NCBI GenBank assembly: GCA_022605405.1
Contig: JABYQQ010000004.1
Location: 1-64,000 of the forward strand
Length of the DNA: 64,000 nt
From: Earliella scabrosa
Taxonomy: Eukaryota > Basidiomycota > Agaricomycetes > Polyporales > Polyporaceae
Direction: 5' to 3'
The position numbers were made by a program, and so were the translations under genes. Below are positions 33,282 through 45,132 of the stretch, in pieces (the stretch's first letter is position 1; each line of letters opens with the position of its first letter). The notes under the pieces are model-generated. The model searched no databases and had not been told where the DNA came from. It saw nothing but the letters and a program-made list of their open reading frames with translations.

Positions 33282-33872
33282 ATGACTATCACCGATGATC
33301 CGTTTATTACCTGCCGCGACCCTGTCGCCTTCGCCAGCGCCCTCGCCACGACAGGTATTCCTGAATACCTCCTCCTTCGTCGCCGCGAGCGGAACTTCTT
33401 CATCCCCCGCGCCTTGAAAGTCCCTCAACTACCCGACGAGAGGACGATGGTCTGGGAGTGCCCGTGGGGCGGATGCACGTACTGCATTAACTGCACCCGC
33501 TTCACGGAAGTCGACCTGGTCTCCTGCGCGATCCCCATCGCAGTGAAACAGCGCCTCCGTCGCGGTGAAGGAAGGCTCACCGACCCAGACGTCGCCAAGG
33601 CGTACAAGTGCATGCTTGACTACCACTTCGGAGTGCACCTCATCCGGCTCCAAATCAAGGTGTGCCAACCACTTGACCGGGTGAGCACATTCAGAACTCG
33701 AACGGGTTGAGCTTGCTTAATTGTATGCCAGTGTCTGTTGTATTGGAGGTCAGCGGACGTGGCGGTGGCTCGCCGTCGGGCAATCAACCTGCCTGCAGGC
33801 GTCCCTCCCGTGATTGAGGAGCTTGTGTACCAGGCGGCGGCGGAGGATGCGCAGAGGGCGGGGATGACGTAG
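33282..33872 (+). CDS. Small-protein family paralog D (179 aa)
   Basis: Exons 33282-33680 and 33732-33872. The start is MTITDDPFITCRDPVAFASA. The family pattern is LLLRRRERNFFIP, WECPWGGCTYCINC, KVCQPLDR before the intron and LLYWRSADVAVARRRAINL after it. Closest to the broken copy at the window's left edge, sharing intron, last exon and 80 bp beyond the stop. The 51-nt intron contains the TTCAGAACTCGAACGGG variant of the shared intron motif. Confidence 0.78.
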
Positions 33873-34067
33873 CAGGGGCAAGATTGCGAACTGGCATCTG
33901 TGGTTTTAGTATCATGTACGCACTACACATTCTTGATGTGACTTGGCTTTGGACCGCCGCAGACGTGACAGTAGGTTGGACATCAAAGATCGAAGATCCG
34001 GGCGAACGTGACAGGTAGGCGTTTGCAGGGAGATACATGTACAGAAGTGTTGAATGGGCATCGACAT

Positions 34068-34244
34068 CCCGCATGCGCGGTACGTCCGCGCGTGCGGGAT
34101 GAACTCGCCATGTGAACGATATCAGAGCATGGAGCAGATGATCTACACCCCGCATGCGCGGAGGGTCCGCGTGTGCGAGGAGATGTGTGAGCACACTCGG
34201 AGACCATGTACACCCCGCACGCGCGGAGCCTCCGCGCATGCGGG
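34068..34244. repeat. Palindrome cluster 3 (three copies)
   Basis: Hairpins lie at 34068-34098, 34149-34179 and 34214-34244, with 13-nt arms and 5-nt spacers as in clusters 1 and 2, spaced 65-81 bp. They lie 200 bp downstream of paralog D. A free-standing shared intron motif follows at 34251-34305. Confidence 0.85.
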
Positions 34245-34305
34245 GTGATTCAGTGGTCAGAGACCACTTTCAAAACTCGACCCCGCTGTCCTGACAGTGA
34301 CATTT

Positions 34306-35780
34306 AGGCGCCTGCTCACGCTCGGGGGGTCAAAATCTTTAGTCTAACCTATAACTAACCCTAGCTGAACGTAACTTTCACCCTTTAAATCCAAACGGGC
34401 TTGACCACGTGAAGAGCACGGGTAGGATGAGGAGGGGGCACGCGGTGGACGATGAAAGTATAGCGCAGGAACGGCCATCTGCTCTGCAACGAGATCTCGA
34501 CAAGCGAGCTGCGCGTGCGATGATGTGGAGGCCTTGAGTGGGTCCTCAAGCCCGTCGTCGTCGGGTGGTAGCCCGGACCTCCTGTTCCAGTGCAGAACGA
34601 AGGTCACAAGCGTGTTTGTGAGGCGTCCAGCATTGCGGGGAGGTCTGTCTGTAGCCTGAGTGAAGCGCAGATATGTCAGTCAGCACGATCGCCGACACGT
34701 ACAAAGAGAGTGGGACATGCATGCAAGGATAGAGCTTCTTCGCGCAGCAATGATTAAACTTACTGTGACCATCGGCTCCTCGACACTCAAGGTCTGAGGA
34801 CTCACCATTGGGGAGAGGGGGGACGATCGTGTCTGGGCTGCGCTTCGCGAAAGCAGTGATGATGGGGGCAACTCAGGTGTCGTTCTCGACGTCCTTAACG
34901 TCCTCGAGACGCGCTTTGGTTCTTCAGTAGCTTGCAGCCGAGGGGACTGCCTAAAATGTGAGTGATGGATGCCAGATGGGAGGGCTGCGTCCCATGTGCT
35001 TGCGGTGAGGAACCGGTAGAACGGGCAGCGACAATCGTCGGCAGACAACGTCGCCGCAAAACAAGGCGTGTGGAGACGTGGAAGAGAAGAGCAGAAGGGA
35101 CAAGCAGCGAGTGCACACCTCTAAGGCCCGTCCGCACTAATCCGCTCCCTCTCGTCCTTGTCTTCGAGCTTCTTCCACCGCCGCCCATCTATTCCACCCT
35201 CGTCCTGTTTTCCCCGAGTCTGTCCACCGAAATCACCGCGATTGCTGTGGGCCACTGATGTTGGGTGCGAAAGGAGAAGACATTGCTGTGCGGAAAGGGC
35301 ATGGCGGTAAACAGGCTAGGACGGAAACACGGTGCCTCAGAAACGGGAGGAGATCAATGAGCCTGTAGTTGAACGTCGCAAGGGCTTCGAAGCAACAAAA
35401 CGAGAAGAGACCCGGTGGAAGGCCGGTCGAGAGCGCAGAGAACGGGACAAGCAAGCAAGAAAGACCAGCCTGACGACAGATTGCAGCACGAGCGCGCGTG
35501 GAAGAAGGGTGAGAGGGACGAAAGCAGCTGGTAGCGCGCGCATTCGAGCAGAGCAGTTCAGGGATTGAGCAGAGCAAGAGACGGGCACTATAGTCTTAGA
35601 GGGCGGGCAAAAGCACGAAGAACAACGGCCACCGGACTCGGACGCGTCGAACAGGGCGCGAAGCACGTGGGCGATATGTACTGCGAGCGCCTGAGCGGAT
35701 AGGCTCGTCGCGTGTTTTCTCTCGCCCATGCTTATGCTCCTGCCTCGCGCTCTTTCTCCAGACAACATGAATGGCAGATG
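34306..35780. other. 1.5 kb without a supported gene
   Basis: Short open frames on both strands lack recognisable motifs and consistent splice joins. A CTAACCTATAACTAACCCTAG stretch near 34341 is telomere-like only in part and not repeated. I see no RNA gene. The region is probably decayed intergenic DNA leading into the karyopherin pseudogene. Confidence 0.45.
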
Positions 35781-35784
35781 TGAT

Positions 35785-37477
35785 ACTTAGTGCCCCCCGA
35801 GGTGACGGCAGAGATCACTCGGATACTCTCCAACCTCGTCCTCGGCGACAACTAGATTCGGTCCAGGTCAGTACCCTAATCGCACTGGCAGTCCCGAAGA
35901 TGCGCTCCTTCTCCCTCGCTCTCCTCCGACACCTCCTCTTCCGTCCCTCCACCTCCTAGCCCGTTGCTCTCTACGACCGTGTCGGCGCGCCCGCCATTGA
36001 ACCCTTCCAGCACATCCTTCTTCCATGAACGCGCCGCGAATGTCCGCCCCAAGATGGTCGACACCATCATCGACCTCTCCAACCAGACCATGAAGCGCGG
36101 CGATCCATGGCTCGCCCTACAGCCCCAGATCTTTGCCATGGCCGGAGATTCCGACGTCTTCACGCGCGAGGCCGCCTTCCGCGTCTTCGCCGGCTGTCCC
36201 ATCCTCATCATCGACCTCAACTCCGACGGCGTTGTCTCTATTTTTCCAGAATGGCCTCCATGACCCACAGAGCATTGAGGTGAGCCATTCATGTACGATC
36301 ACTCGCCCATTCCATGTCCCCATCTATCGGATGATTAAACCTCCGGGGGCGTTTCTATCTGATACGCCCACCTTTCCTCTCTTCTCGGGTGTTTTCTCTC
36401 TTCTATTATCCCTTTATTACTTCCTTCATCCCGCACGAGTGCACGCGAGTTGCTGTCCCTGGACGCGCGGTCTATCTAGCTGCGTTTCAGGCTGTCAGAA
36501 TCTCGAGTGTGGTGCCGTACATGTCTCCTCGAGGCAGTCCAGCCATACGCGCTCGTGTGGCGACAGCCTTTCGAGATAGGTGTCTCCCTGGAGCCTTTGT
36601 CCCGTGCGCAGGATAGGCTCGCAAGCAAACCCCGCACCCCCGTGAGCGACGCGTCTTGGCGGGAGGGGGGTCACGTTTGGTCTATCCAGAGCGCACCGCC
36701 GCTCTCGAGGCTCGTGTGTAGTATCGCTCGCTCAACTGCGCAATAATGAAGCTGTCTCAACGCTCCACGTGCTGATCATTCTTGTCTAGGTCCGCCTTGC
36801 CTCACTGCGAGCCGCAGTGTCGTTTCTTTGCCATCTAGACCTCGTGCAGCAAGCGAAAGCACTCGCTCTGATGTACCCAATGCTCAACACTCTTCCATCC
36901 CTCCCTCGCACTCAACAACCACCGTTCCTCTCCCTCCTCACCGAACTTGCGACCTCAAACCCGCACCTCTTCCGTTCCCACATCCCCGCCCTTCTCACAT
37001 CCCTCCCCTCACTCCTTATTCCTGCCGTCGACGCGGGCCCCACACCCGCCGTTGCTCGGCCGAATCCTGGCTCATGACCACCCTCAGCGAGTCGAAGCCC
37101 GCGCTGCTCAGGGGTTCGAGGGATGGGTGAACATCGTCATCCATAGATATCTCGAGAGAATGGGCAAGATCCCGGGAGGACGACTCCGAGACGGGGCTCT
37201 ATGCAGACGTAGGTTTCGCGTACATGCGCCGTTTCTCCGCGTTCGCAGCGCTGACAGCCTTGTAGGCCACCGACGACCAGACACACGACTCGTACCCGCA
37301 TACGCACGAGCACTCGCTCGACCGTGTCGTGTGCGTGCTCGGTGGCCAGGCAGTCCTCCGTCCGCGTTCTCGTTTATTCCGGCGATGTTCGCGAGCCATG
37401 ACTGGCAATCACGACATACGGGCCTTGTGACCACTGCTGAGCATCCGACACGGGAAGATGTGGGCCAGGACAGCTAG
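35785..37477 (+). pseudogene. Kap121/importin-beta-3-type karyopherin pseudogene, N-terminal part
   Basis: Pieces in order match the N-terminal HEAT region of fungal importin-beta-3 (Pse1/Kap121, IPO5): VPPEVTAEITRILSNLVLGD, MRSFSLALLRHLLFRP, VDTIIDLSNQTMKRGDPW, TREAAFRVFAGCPILIIDL, LHDPQSIEVRLASLRAAV, ALALMYPMLNTLPSLP, LTELATSNPHLFRSHIPALL and AVDAGPTPAVARPNPGS. Then, in shifted frames, come GWVNIVIHRYLERMGKIPG, DSYPHTHEHSLDRVVCVLGG and FSFIPAMFASHDWQSRH. Damage includes TAG stops at 35853-35855 and 35956-35958, a deletion after the first block, frameshifts after 37070 and near 37350, and a roughly 500-bp insertion or long intron at 36284-36789. The C-terminal two thirds of the protein are missing. 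The intact gene is presumably elsewhere. Confidence 0.85.
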
Positions 37478-38464
37478 TACGTCTTCGCTGTCGATGTTCG
37501 CTCTCTCAGTCATGCTGGCATCGAAGCGGCAGCCGCCGTTTTGACCTCGTTTCGTCGCGGCCCAACAGCTGCCCGGTCGCGATGCAGAGCGCCGGGCTGC
37601 CCGAGATTGTCTCGACAGGCCTATGCGCTCCTCCCGCCCACACACGAGCTCGAGCAGATGTGATTTGCCATGTGTCTTTGACAGGCTCATCAGCATCCAT
37701 GAAGTCAGCCAGAAGCAGGTCCGGGCGAGTCGAGGCTGGCGAGGGTGGTGAGTCTCCTCTGTTGTTGCCGCTTCCGCGCCCATGCCCGGCGCTTCTGCTC
37801 CCATTCAGGTCTCATCTCACTCAACAGCGCATCGCTTCGGTCTTCCGCATGGACCACAACGCAGCCAGACACTACGAGTGAGTCGGTTGCTTCCGAGACC
37901 GCAGTTGCGAGCTCAGCTCACAACATAATTTGTCCATAGCACTCACACTATGTCGCTCACCAACCCTCGTGCCCCTCGTCGCGCTGGTGCCGCTAACAGC
38001 GTAGAGCTGCAGAAGACCGTCCAGCTCGCCAGCCTTATCCTCGCACCGCCCGTATGTCCCTCGTTCTGCTCGCCGTCCGAATGCGGGCCCGGAGCAGCCA
38101 TTGCTGCGCACGCTGAAGACCACGACGGAGGCCATATCTCCCAGTATGTCCCAGTGCGCACGGCCTGCAAGACGACACGGACTCGGAGGACAGGGAGGAT
38201 GGCGCATGGGTGGAGAAGTCTGAGAGAAAGCACTCGAGAGCCTGTAGACGGCATGCATCGATATGCAGATGGCGGCCGTGAGCAGAAGCGGCGTGTCTAG
38301 GTATTTGAAGTGCATGCCGATTGAGCCGTCTGTCGTGATACCGCCTGTATCGCGTTGTTGCCGTAGTCCGCTCACTAGTACACGCGGTGCCACCGTGCTA
38401 TCAGCATTAGTAGAAGATAGTGAGTGTCCAGAACCAGCGTCCACTGTTTATAACGGATGTACTA
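37478..38464. other. 1 kb without a supported gene
   Basis: A plus-strand ATG at 37951 starts MSLTNPRAPRRAGAANSVEL and is followed by a donor-like GTATGT, but no second exon could be joined. Nothing else here is convincing. Confidence 0.4.
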
Positions 38465-39717
38465 CTACATGCCGATTATACCATCCAGCATATTCCACCA
38501 CTCAACCCGCTTCATCTCCAGCGCTCGCCGCCGCTCATCAAGACATCCCTCACACCAGGAGGCACCTATCTCAACAGAGCAGCCTGCAGCGAAGTCGTAG
38601 CGAATCGGGTCCGCCGCACCTGCGTCCAGCAGCCCAAATGCCACCATCTGAGCCCGCCACGTCCCCGTACGGCCCCGGACCGCTGTCCCACACACGCACA
38701 TCGCGTTCACGCCTTGGGCATTGCAATCATAGGCTGTTGCAGGGCACTTCGAATGTCCTTTATGATCCGTGTGAGGTGCGACAACGATGAAATTGCGCCA
38801 CTCATCCGCGAGTGTCTTCTGAGCCTGGAATAACCGGTATATGTCGCTATAGTCGAGGGCGATCGTGTCTGGGCATTTCTCGAGGCGGCGGTAGGTGTCG
38901 GGGTTCGAGAGAACTTCGTAGAAGGCACGCTTGAGCACTCCGGGAAGGGGGTACGTGCGCGCCAGCTTGACCATGTCGAGCGCATCAGCGAGGTGCCGTG
39001 CGGGGTCACCACGGCACGGAGGGTTCTCAGAGTTCCATCGCTCCAGGAGACGATGCGTGGCTGGTTGAAGGATCTTATCACATGAGAGCGCGCTCGACGC
39101 GCGGAAAAGGGAGACGGCCACGTCTTCGGACATCGGGTATGCAATATGTTCTCTGGACCAATAGCGGGCCATGTTATTAGTGCACTAGAACGTGTGCGAG
39201 CGGCCACGTACAAGTTCTCCAACAACTCTAACAATCGCTCGAAGTCCTCCACAGTCACCACATCCACCTCGAAAGCAGGGACGCGACCAAAGCAGCCGCG
39301 AACCATCCATGTTGTCCATCCTTGGTCCTCCGCGAAACGCTTCGCGAAGTACTTGCAGTGCTTCATCAGGCGAGAGCGGTTGACCTTATACAGCATCGCC
39401 CGACTCCCATCGCCCGCCTTGATCTTGATAATGACGGTGCCGTCTTTGAGCCAGAACCGCGGAGACGGTGTGCCACCTTTGCAGATGTAGCGGGTCGCTC
39501 GGATACGCGTCACGGGTTCGGACTTGACGTTGGTAGAGCTGGGGGCGGATGTGCCCGAGTTAGCGGAAGAGCCTAGGGACGACGTGCGCCGTACGCGCGC
39601 AGAGCTTGCTTTGCGAGAAAGCGACGCTTGAGCCTGTAGGAAGAAGAATCAGTTTATATTGAACGTTACTCTCGAGACACATCACACCTTCAGCCGGGCA
39701 TTGGACTGTGTTCGCAT
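38465..39717 (-). CDS. BTB/POZ-type protein of the Agaricomycete family
   Basis: Three exons: 39717 to about 39687 (MRTQSNARLK), about 39632 to 39210, and about 39150 to 38465. The central part has YICKGGTPSPRFWLKDGTV, then VNRSRLMKHCKYFAKRFAED and VDVVTVEDFERLLELLENL, the usual BTB core of large mushroom families (a strand with D..V, a helix with L...S or H..YF, a later helix of Leu-rich type). The C-terminal part (LFRASSALSCDKILQPAT, DALDMVKLARTYPLPGVLKR) is the BACK-like helical region, followed by a Cys/His-containing end CPATAYDCNAQGVNAMCVC ... WCEGCLDERRRALEMKR. The partner and pathway are unknown. BTB domains usually mediate dimerisation or Cullin-3 binding. Confidence 0.75.
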
Positions 39718-41620
39718 GGTACCGATGGTGGTGTATCAATCAGAAGAGTGGCTCGTGTGTGACTCGTCTGTCTGGGAATAAGTGCGTAACTTATAGTCTC
39801 CGAGAGCGTGATCTGAACTGAATTTCGTCATAAGAGAAAGATCTTTGTATCAGTTGATTCTGGCGGTAAAGCTGCTGAAATACCTAATTGCCAGTAGAAT
39901 CAGCGTATGCGCCTTGTCCTTACTGGCAGATCTGAGACGCTTCATCATGATCAGCCACAGCCGCGAGAGAACTACTTGGAGGGTAACAAGTTCAAGTTCG
40001 TCAATACGGTGAGCGAGCACGGGCGTCAGGTTGCACAAACAAGCACAAATATTTCGGGTGGTGCCCAAAGCGAGACAAACAACGCCAGTTCACGTTCGGA
40101 TATGTTCGGTATCAGCCTGCTGAAGAAACCTCCGTTCGACCTCGTAAGCATCTCATTCAACGACTTTTTTAAACTCTTTGTGGATGTCGGCGTAGTAAGT
40201 AGTCAACGGCACTTGGCTGGCAGGCTCGGCCTTCAGTAGAATCCTCCTGGCCCTCGCATCTCACAACCCCATCCGACTCCTTCAGTACGCATCTCTCAAA
40301 CAGCGCCGTAGTAGCATCTGATTATTCTTGGCGCAGAACGTACATTGACGGTTAACTAGTACTCGGATTGGCCGTTCTGCATTCAAGTTTGCTTGAGTCT
40401 CGCTCTCGCTCTCGCCGTCGCCGTCGCCTTCCCCCTTCGTTGCCCCTCGCATCCTATCCCATGCTCAAATTTGACCTGTCGAACCCCAGCGCATACCTCC
40501 TGGAGCAGGGCGCGCCGTCGCACCTCACGTAAGGACCGGTGTTTGCTCCTCGCCGCACTACATAGTGCTGCATCCACCCGATGGCAAGGCCGCGTACTTC
40601 TTTATCTCAATCTCAGTGATTGTCCTGTGCATGGACTCGACTAGTTGTCATCATTCTCGCTGCTCAATCTCTCATTCTGCACCAGCACATAGCCAGCCCG
40701 CGCGTCGCCTGCGTATACTCCGCGGTTCATCGGCTTCAAGTTGCCTTGTCGAGGACCTCCCCCTCACGCTCGCGCCCCGTTTTCACCTTCCATCACGTCC
40801 TCAATTCCTGCCTGCTGGTGCGCATTGGCCGATCGGTTCTATGATAGCCCAGGGCGGACTTGGAATCAAGCAGCGCAGCATAAGCGGGATCGTGCACGAC
40901 TTATAAGACGCGTGGTTGGATTTCGCCAGCCGGGCGGCGGCGCCGTCAAGCGCGTGGCGGTGAGGAAGACGTCGCGCGACTTCCACCATGCTAAGCACGC
41001 CCAGGATCGATGTAGACGAGTAGGATAAGAAGGGTGGCACTGGGTGCTAATTTGCTGGTCGATAGTAGTCGAGGTAATCATCGATGATCGTGGCAGCACT
41101 CGATGTCAGTGGATCATCGGATGCGATACCTGGGCCCGCGGTAAGCTCAGTTATGGGAAATGGGAGGGTCTCGGGACGTACGCTGACTCGAAATTTTTAC
41201 ACATCAACAGGTCAATGTTTATGGTCACTCATCATTCGGAGCTGACCGAGTATCAATGTCAGTGAGTGCGACATTCCACTTCGTCATGTTTCTAACGATA
41301 ACAGCAAATGGTCGTCCCGGTGCATGACCTAAACAGACATAAAGCATCTGCACTGCACGCAATCATCGAGGCAGGAGAAGAACACAGCCCAGTGCCGCCG
41401 TGGTGCCGTCGTCGATGGCACTCGATGAGTGTAGTGATGTGACATGCTCACGTGTAATCGTCACGCCGTGCTTGCATTGTGCCACTCATACCCCTAGGCC
41501 TCTTCTCGCATCGCGTCAACCTATATATAAGTCCGATATTGTGAGGATGGGCCAGCATCCTTTCGTGCTCTTTATCATCTCCTAGCTTCTTGACCTCTCG
41601 TCGTGGTCGAGACTACTATC
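39718..41620. other. 1.9 kb without a supported gene
   Basis: The region contains a CT-rich stretch and a small frame near 40461 (MLKFDLSNPSAYLLEQGAP) that looks like a start exon, followed by a possible donor at about 40527 and isolated downstream pieces. I could not assemble a gene. It lies between two BTB-type genes transcribed away from each other, so it also holds both promoters. Confidence 0.4.
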
Positions 41621-42887
41621 ATGCCGTTCCTACGCATCTTCAATTCGTCCGACCGCTCGCGTCCAAGTGTCCCGGTGCAAACGAAATGGGTGCGCTCTCT
41701 GACATCTCGCACGTACAGCTCATGTACTGATAGCGACGACATCGATAGGCACCTTTGCGGGGTCCTTCGCCAGGCCGCCGAAACGCAACTGTGGCAATTG
41801 GTCTCCCCATCCTTCGACCGTCGTTCGATGGGGCGAGTTCGATGAGCTCCCGGAGTTCTGAGGAGCACACATGGGCACCTGGAACTCCCCAGACGGACGT
41901 TCTCGTCCGTGTCGGAGATCCTGCCAAGGACTACCGGATCGAGACTGCGAACCTCGCTCGCGCCTCCAAACGTTTCGTGCGCTGCCTCAACGGCCGCGAC
42001 GAAACCCAGAGCATGCTACGGCTAGGGGACACCGTGACTGGCATGCCGCTTTACTGCGCGCCTCCTGAGGTGACGAGCCAAGGACTCGAGCAGCTCATGG
42101 ATGCAATTGCGAATCTCGAGTACGCCCTCCTCTGTGACTTCGTCGTCGGTCGTTGACACGCGCTGACCTCCCTCTCAGTGCGTACATCTCATCATGGCAC
42201 CCCCCGTCAGATGTCCTCGCCTTGATTCAAACCGCTCGCCATCTCGAGTGTCCAGCGATTGTCCAAGCCTTTCCAAAGCTCCTCCGCCTCTGTTGGGACA
42301 AGAACGTGCTGCCTCACTCGTATACCCCACCGTCTCTCGCACAGGCCGTATTCCTCCTTGCGCTTTCTCGCGAGGAGGGTTTTCACAAACGGCGACCGTT
42401 GGTAACGACACATGCTGTCTACGCCATCTGCTCGAACGATGATTACTGCGACGCGCTCGTGTTCAACATGCCTTACGACTACCTCAAAGGCCTCGCGGAC
42501 GCCGACAAGCGCCTCGTCAAAACCGGGCACACCATCTTGCGCGAGTGCTTGGGACCGCTCGCGTGTGGCAACCCTCCGGGGGGAAGCGTCCAGTGTCAGG
42601 CGCGGCTCCCGAACGCGTATCTTCGCGCCTCCATACTTCCTCGGGGTTGCGTCGCAGAGGTGCAGGAGCGGCGAGAGCTCTGGAACCGGTTCATGCCGCA
42701 TGGCAGCTCGCGCGACCCACTCCGATGGGACCCTACCAAAGGCCGGCAGGAGCAGTTGGAGAGGCTGTGGTGCAGTGCATGCGTGGAGGAGTGGCGGCGG
42801 GAGTGGAAGAAGGCGCAGGGGCTGGTATGGGAGATGTTCAGCGCGCGGATGGGTAAACCAGTCCAGAAGAGTTTCTCTTCCCGGTGA
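41621..42887 (+). CDS. Second BTB/POZ-type protein
   Basis: Three exons: 41621-41689, 41748-42119 and 42179-42887, with frame kept at both joins. The start is MPFLRIFNSSDRSRPSVP. BTB signature: TDVLVRVGDPAKDYRIETAN, LARASKRFVRCLNG, then LRLGDTVTGMPLYCAPPEV and LEQLMDAIANL. The BACK-like part is SDVLALIQTARHLECPAIV and SLAQAVFLLALSREEGFHK. The C-terminal part has paired Cys in CLGPLACGNPPGGSVQCQAR and WCSACVEEWRREWKK, matching the WCEGCLDERRR end of the gene at 38465-39717. So the two are diverged members of one family, head to head about 1.9 kb apart. Confidence 0.78.
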
Positions 42888-43544
42888 GCAAATCCCGCAC
42901 GCAACGCCCGGTGCGTTTCTCCAAGAATTTGGACTTTCGTTCTCGTTGCCATGTGTACATACTGTGACTCGAACTCATCTGTTTCGCCTTTACCACTTTG
43001 TTCGGCTTCGAATCCTCCCAAGCTGTTGTTGTATTCTATTTTTGCATTCTATTGCATTCTCTACATGTATGACCAGACGAGCAACGCGCGGCTGCAATGT
43101 TATGGACTCACATGTATGACTTGAGTCTCGCTCGCGAAATGCATGCCGGATGGCATCACGTACGAAGTTCCGTCACCGCCAGTGTCGACGCATGGAGAGA
43201 GGGTGTATTCGTCTCACCTTGCCATCAACTCCGGCCCGTTCGCGTCGTTCTAACCTCGCCGCGCAGCTAGGTCTGTATGCGGGTGAAGGTTTCATCGTCG
43301 ATATCCAAGCAATCTCTATTATCTCTTACGCCCCCAACCATTGATAAATCGGGTCGTCGGCGCCAACTCTACAGAACGTACGGTTGGTGTTGCTTCACCT
43401 TCATGACTGCTCCGAGAGCGCGACTCTAGGCTCAACCCGACGCGACACGTCGGTGCTGTTGCGCATAAGCAACGAGCACACAACGCGGAAGCTCGATGAT
43501 CCGCAAGTCAGTTGAGCAACGCCGCTGCAGCCCGTCAACCGCAT
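42888..43544. other. Intergenic gap
   Basis: Between the convergent 3' ends of the BTB gene and the SLC25 carrier gene. AT-rich stretches around 43020-43070 fit 3' untranslated DNA. No gene seen. Confidence 0.5.
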
Positions 43545-44976
43545 TCACGACAGGAGATGGACGACAGCCTCAAAAGTGGCAAACGTCACCATGTTCACCG
43601 GTATCGCGCTGGACGACAACACCACCATCAGTCATAAGTGCACAGTCAGCGTGAGGCAAATGACTGTAAGACGTACCGTATCAGCGTCGGAGCAAGGCCA
43701 CGGAAGAACACTTGGACGCCCTCCGCGCGATATGACGCGACGATCGTCGACCATGTCGAGCGGTACGGGTTGTCCGGGGCGCCCGCGGGCGTGCTCTGCA
43801 CGCGAGTCTTCACGACGTCGAACGGGAACGTCACCACCCAGCCAGCGACACCAGCGAGACCACCCGCAGCGAGCAATGCGGGCCACGAATGCGTCGAGAG
43901 AGTTGATTCAGCCTCGGCCCCAGGTGAGTCGGCGCGGTGGTGGTCTGGGTCGCGATGCGGACGGGGCCAGTATCGGAGAGTGGCTTCGTATGCGGCGAAG
44001 TATGCGCCGTAGCCAATGTCGCGGAGCGCAGTGGCGGTGATTCCGCGGTAGAAGCCTCGGACGCCGTGGTTACGCCAGATGTGGAGGATAACCTCGCGAT
44101 CACTCAGTGATACGGAGCTGGAGGAAGAGCGAACGAGAGATTGTTGGTGGATCTTGACGAGTTCGGCAGGGGTTGTTACTAGGCTGATGCCTGTGTCAGC
44201 GACGCACCGTCAGAGAGCGTGACTAGGGAACACAGACGAAGATATGATCCCGGTGCCAGCACCTGCAATATTGATCTGGGTGAGGGTAGGAGTAGAGTTG
44301 TCGTCATCGAGTTGTGCTCGCAAGAGCGAACGATAGGACGAGAAGATGAGGCCATTCAGTGGAGGTGCACCAGCCTGCAAAGCGAGGTCGTACGATTGCA
44401 ACGCGAGAGAGTCAAAAGGTTAGCGGACCTGGGCGGTGGCGTCCTCTGCGACCGGCGACGTTCAGCCATACATACCAAGGGGGCAGCGATTCCACGGTAG
44501 AGACCTCGTATTCGTTCTTCTCGCACAATTGTGAAGAATGCGTGAGCCGTTGAGCGGTACTTGGACGCTATATGAGGATTCTGGAAGCGAACCTTGACTG
44601 GCGCGAGGTCGGTACATCCACTACCAGTCGACCGACGATGTGAAGAACGCACCGGTGTCAAACGGATATCCAACAGCTACCGCGGCCATTCCTACCAAAA
44701 GCTTCACGTCCCTCCGTGCCCTCGTCCTCGTCTGGGACAATATCATACTCACCGGCCACGGTGCCCGCGAAGAAGTCGAGCGCAGGGCTGATTGCTATAC
44801 CGAGTCCGGTCAGTATGTACTGCTATTGAACGCGACAACGGGCCACGTACCGTTCAAGTTGTTCTCTGGCGTGTCTGGCATGTCCGCAGCCGTGGTCTGC
44901 GAGGCGTTTGACGGTGTGGTGGTGGACAGAGAGTGGAGGAAAGGTCCGAGCCGTGGCCGTTGGCGATGGCGGTCAT
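43545..44976 (-). CDS. Mitochondrial carrier (SLC25) family protein
   Basis: A multi-exon gene with three carrier repeats. The start MTAIANGHGSDLSST is at 44974-44976, followed by TGLGIAISPALDFFAGTVAG. The signature loops are PFDTVKVRFQNP (repeat 1, split by introns near 44620), TPAELVKIHQQS (repeat 2) and FPFDVVKTRVQS (repeat 3), i.e. the Px[DE]xx[KR] motif three times. Between them come RIRGLYRGIAAPL, VRGFYRGITATALRDIGYGAY and GVQVFFRGLAPTLIR, the matching even-numbered helix starts. It ends AIPVNMVTFATFEAV with TGA at 43545. The PFDTVKVR form is common in carnitine/acylcarnitine and basic amino acid carriers, so the substrate is probably in that group (inference). Confidence 0.92.
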
Positions 44977-45132
44977 GTCCAAGGTGTGCAAGCGCCCGCA
45001 CTACATCATCGCCTTCGAAGCGGGACGCGCGCCCGCAGTCGCTCGCCCTCGGCCCACATCTTGACTCTCGACCACGACTTTCTCCTCTCTTGTTCTCGTT
45101 CACGACTCGCTCTCTCGGCCGCAACGTACTCG

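Noticed and set aside
34341..34361. Telomere repeat-like CTAACC and CTAACCC
   Set aside because: Only isolated, imperfect copies; not a tandem array.
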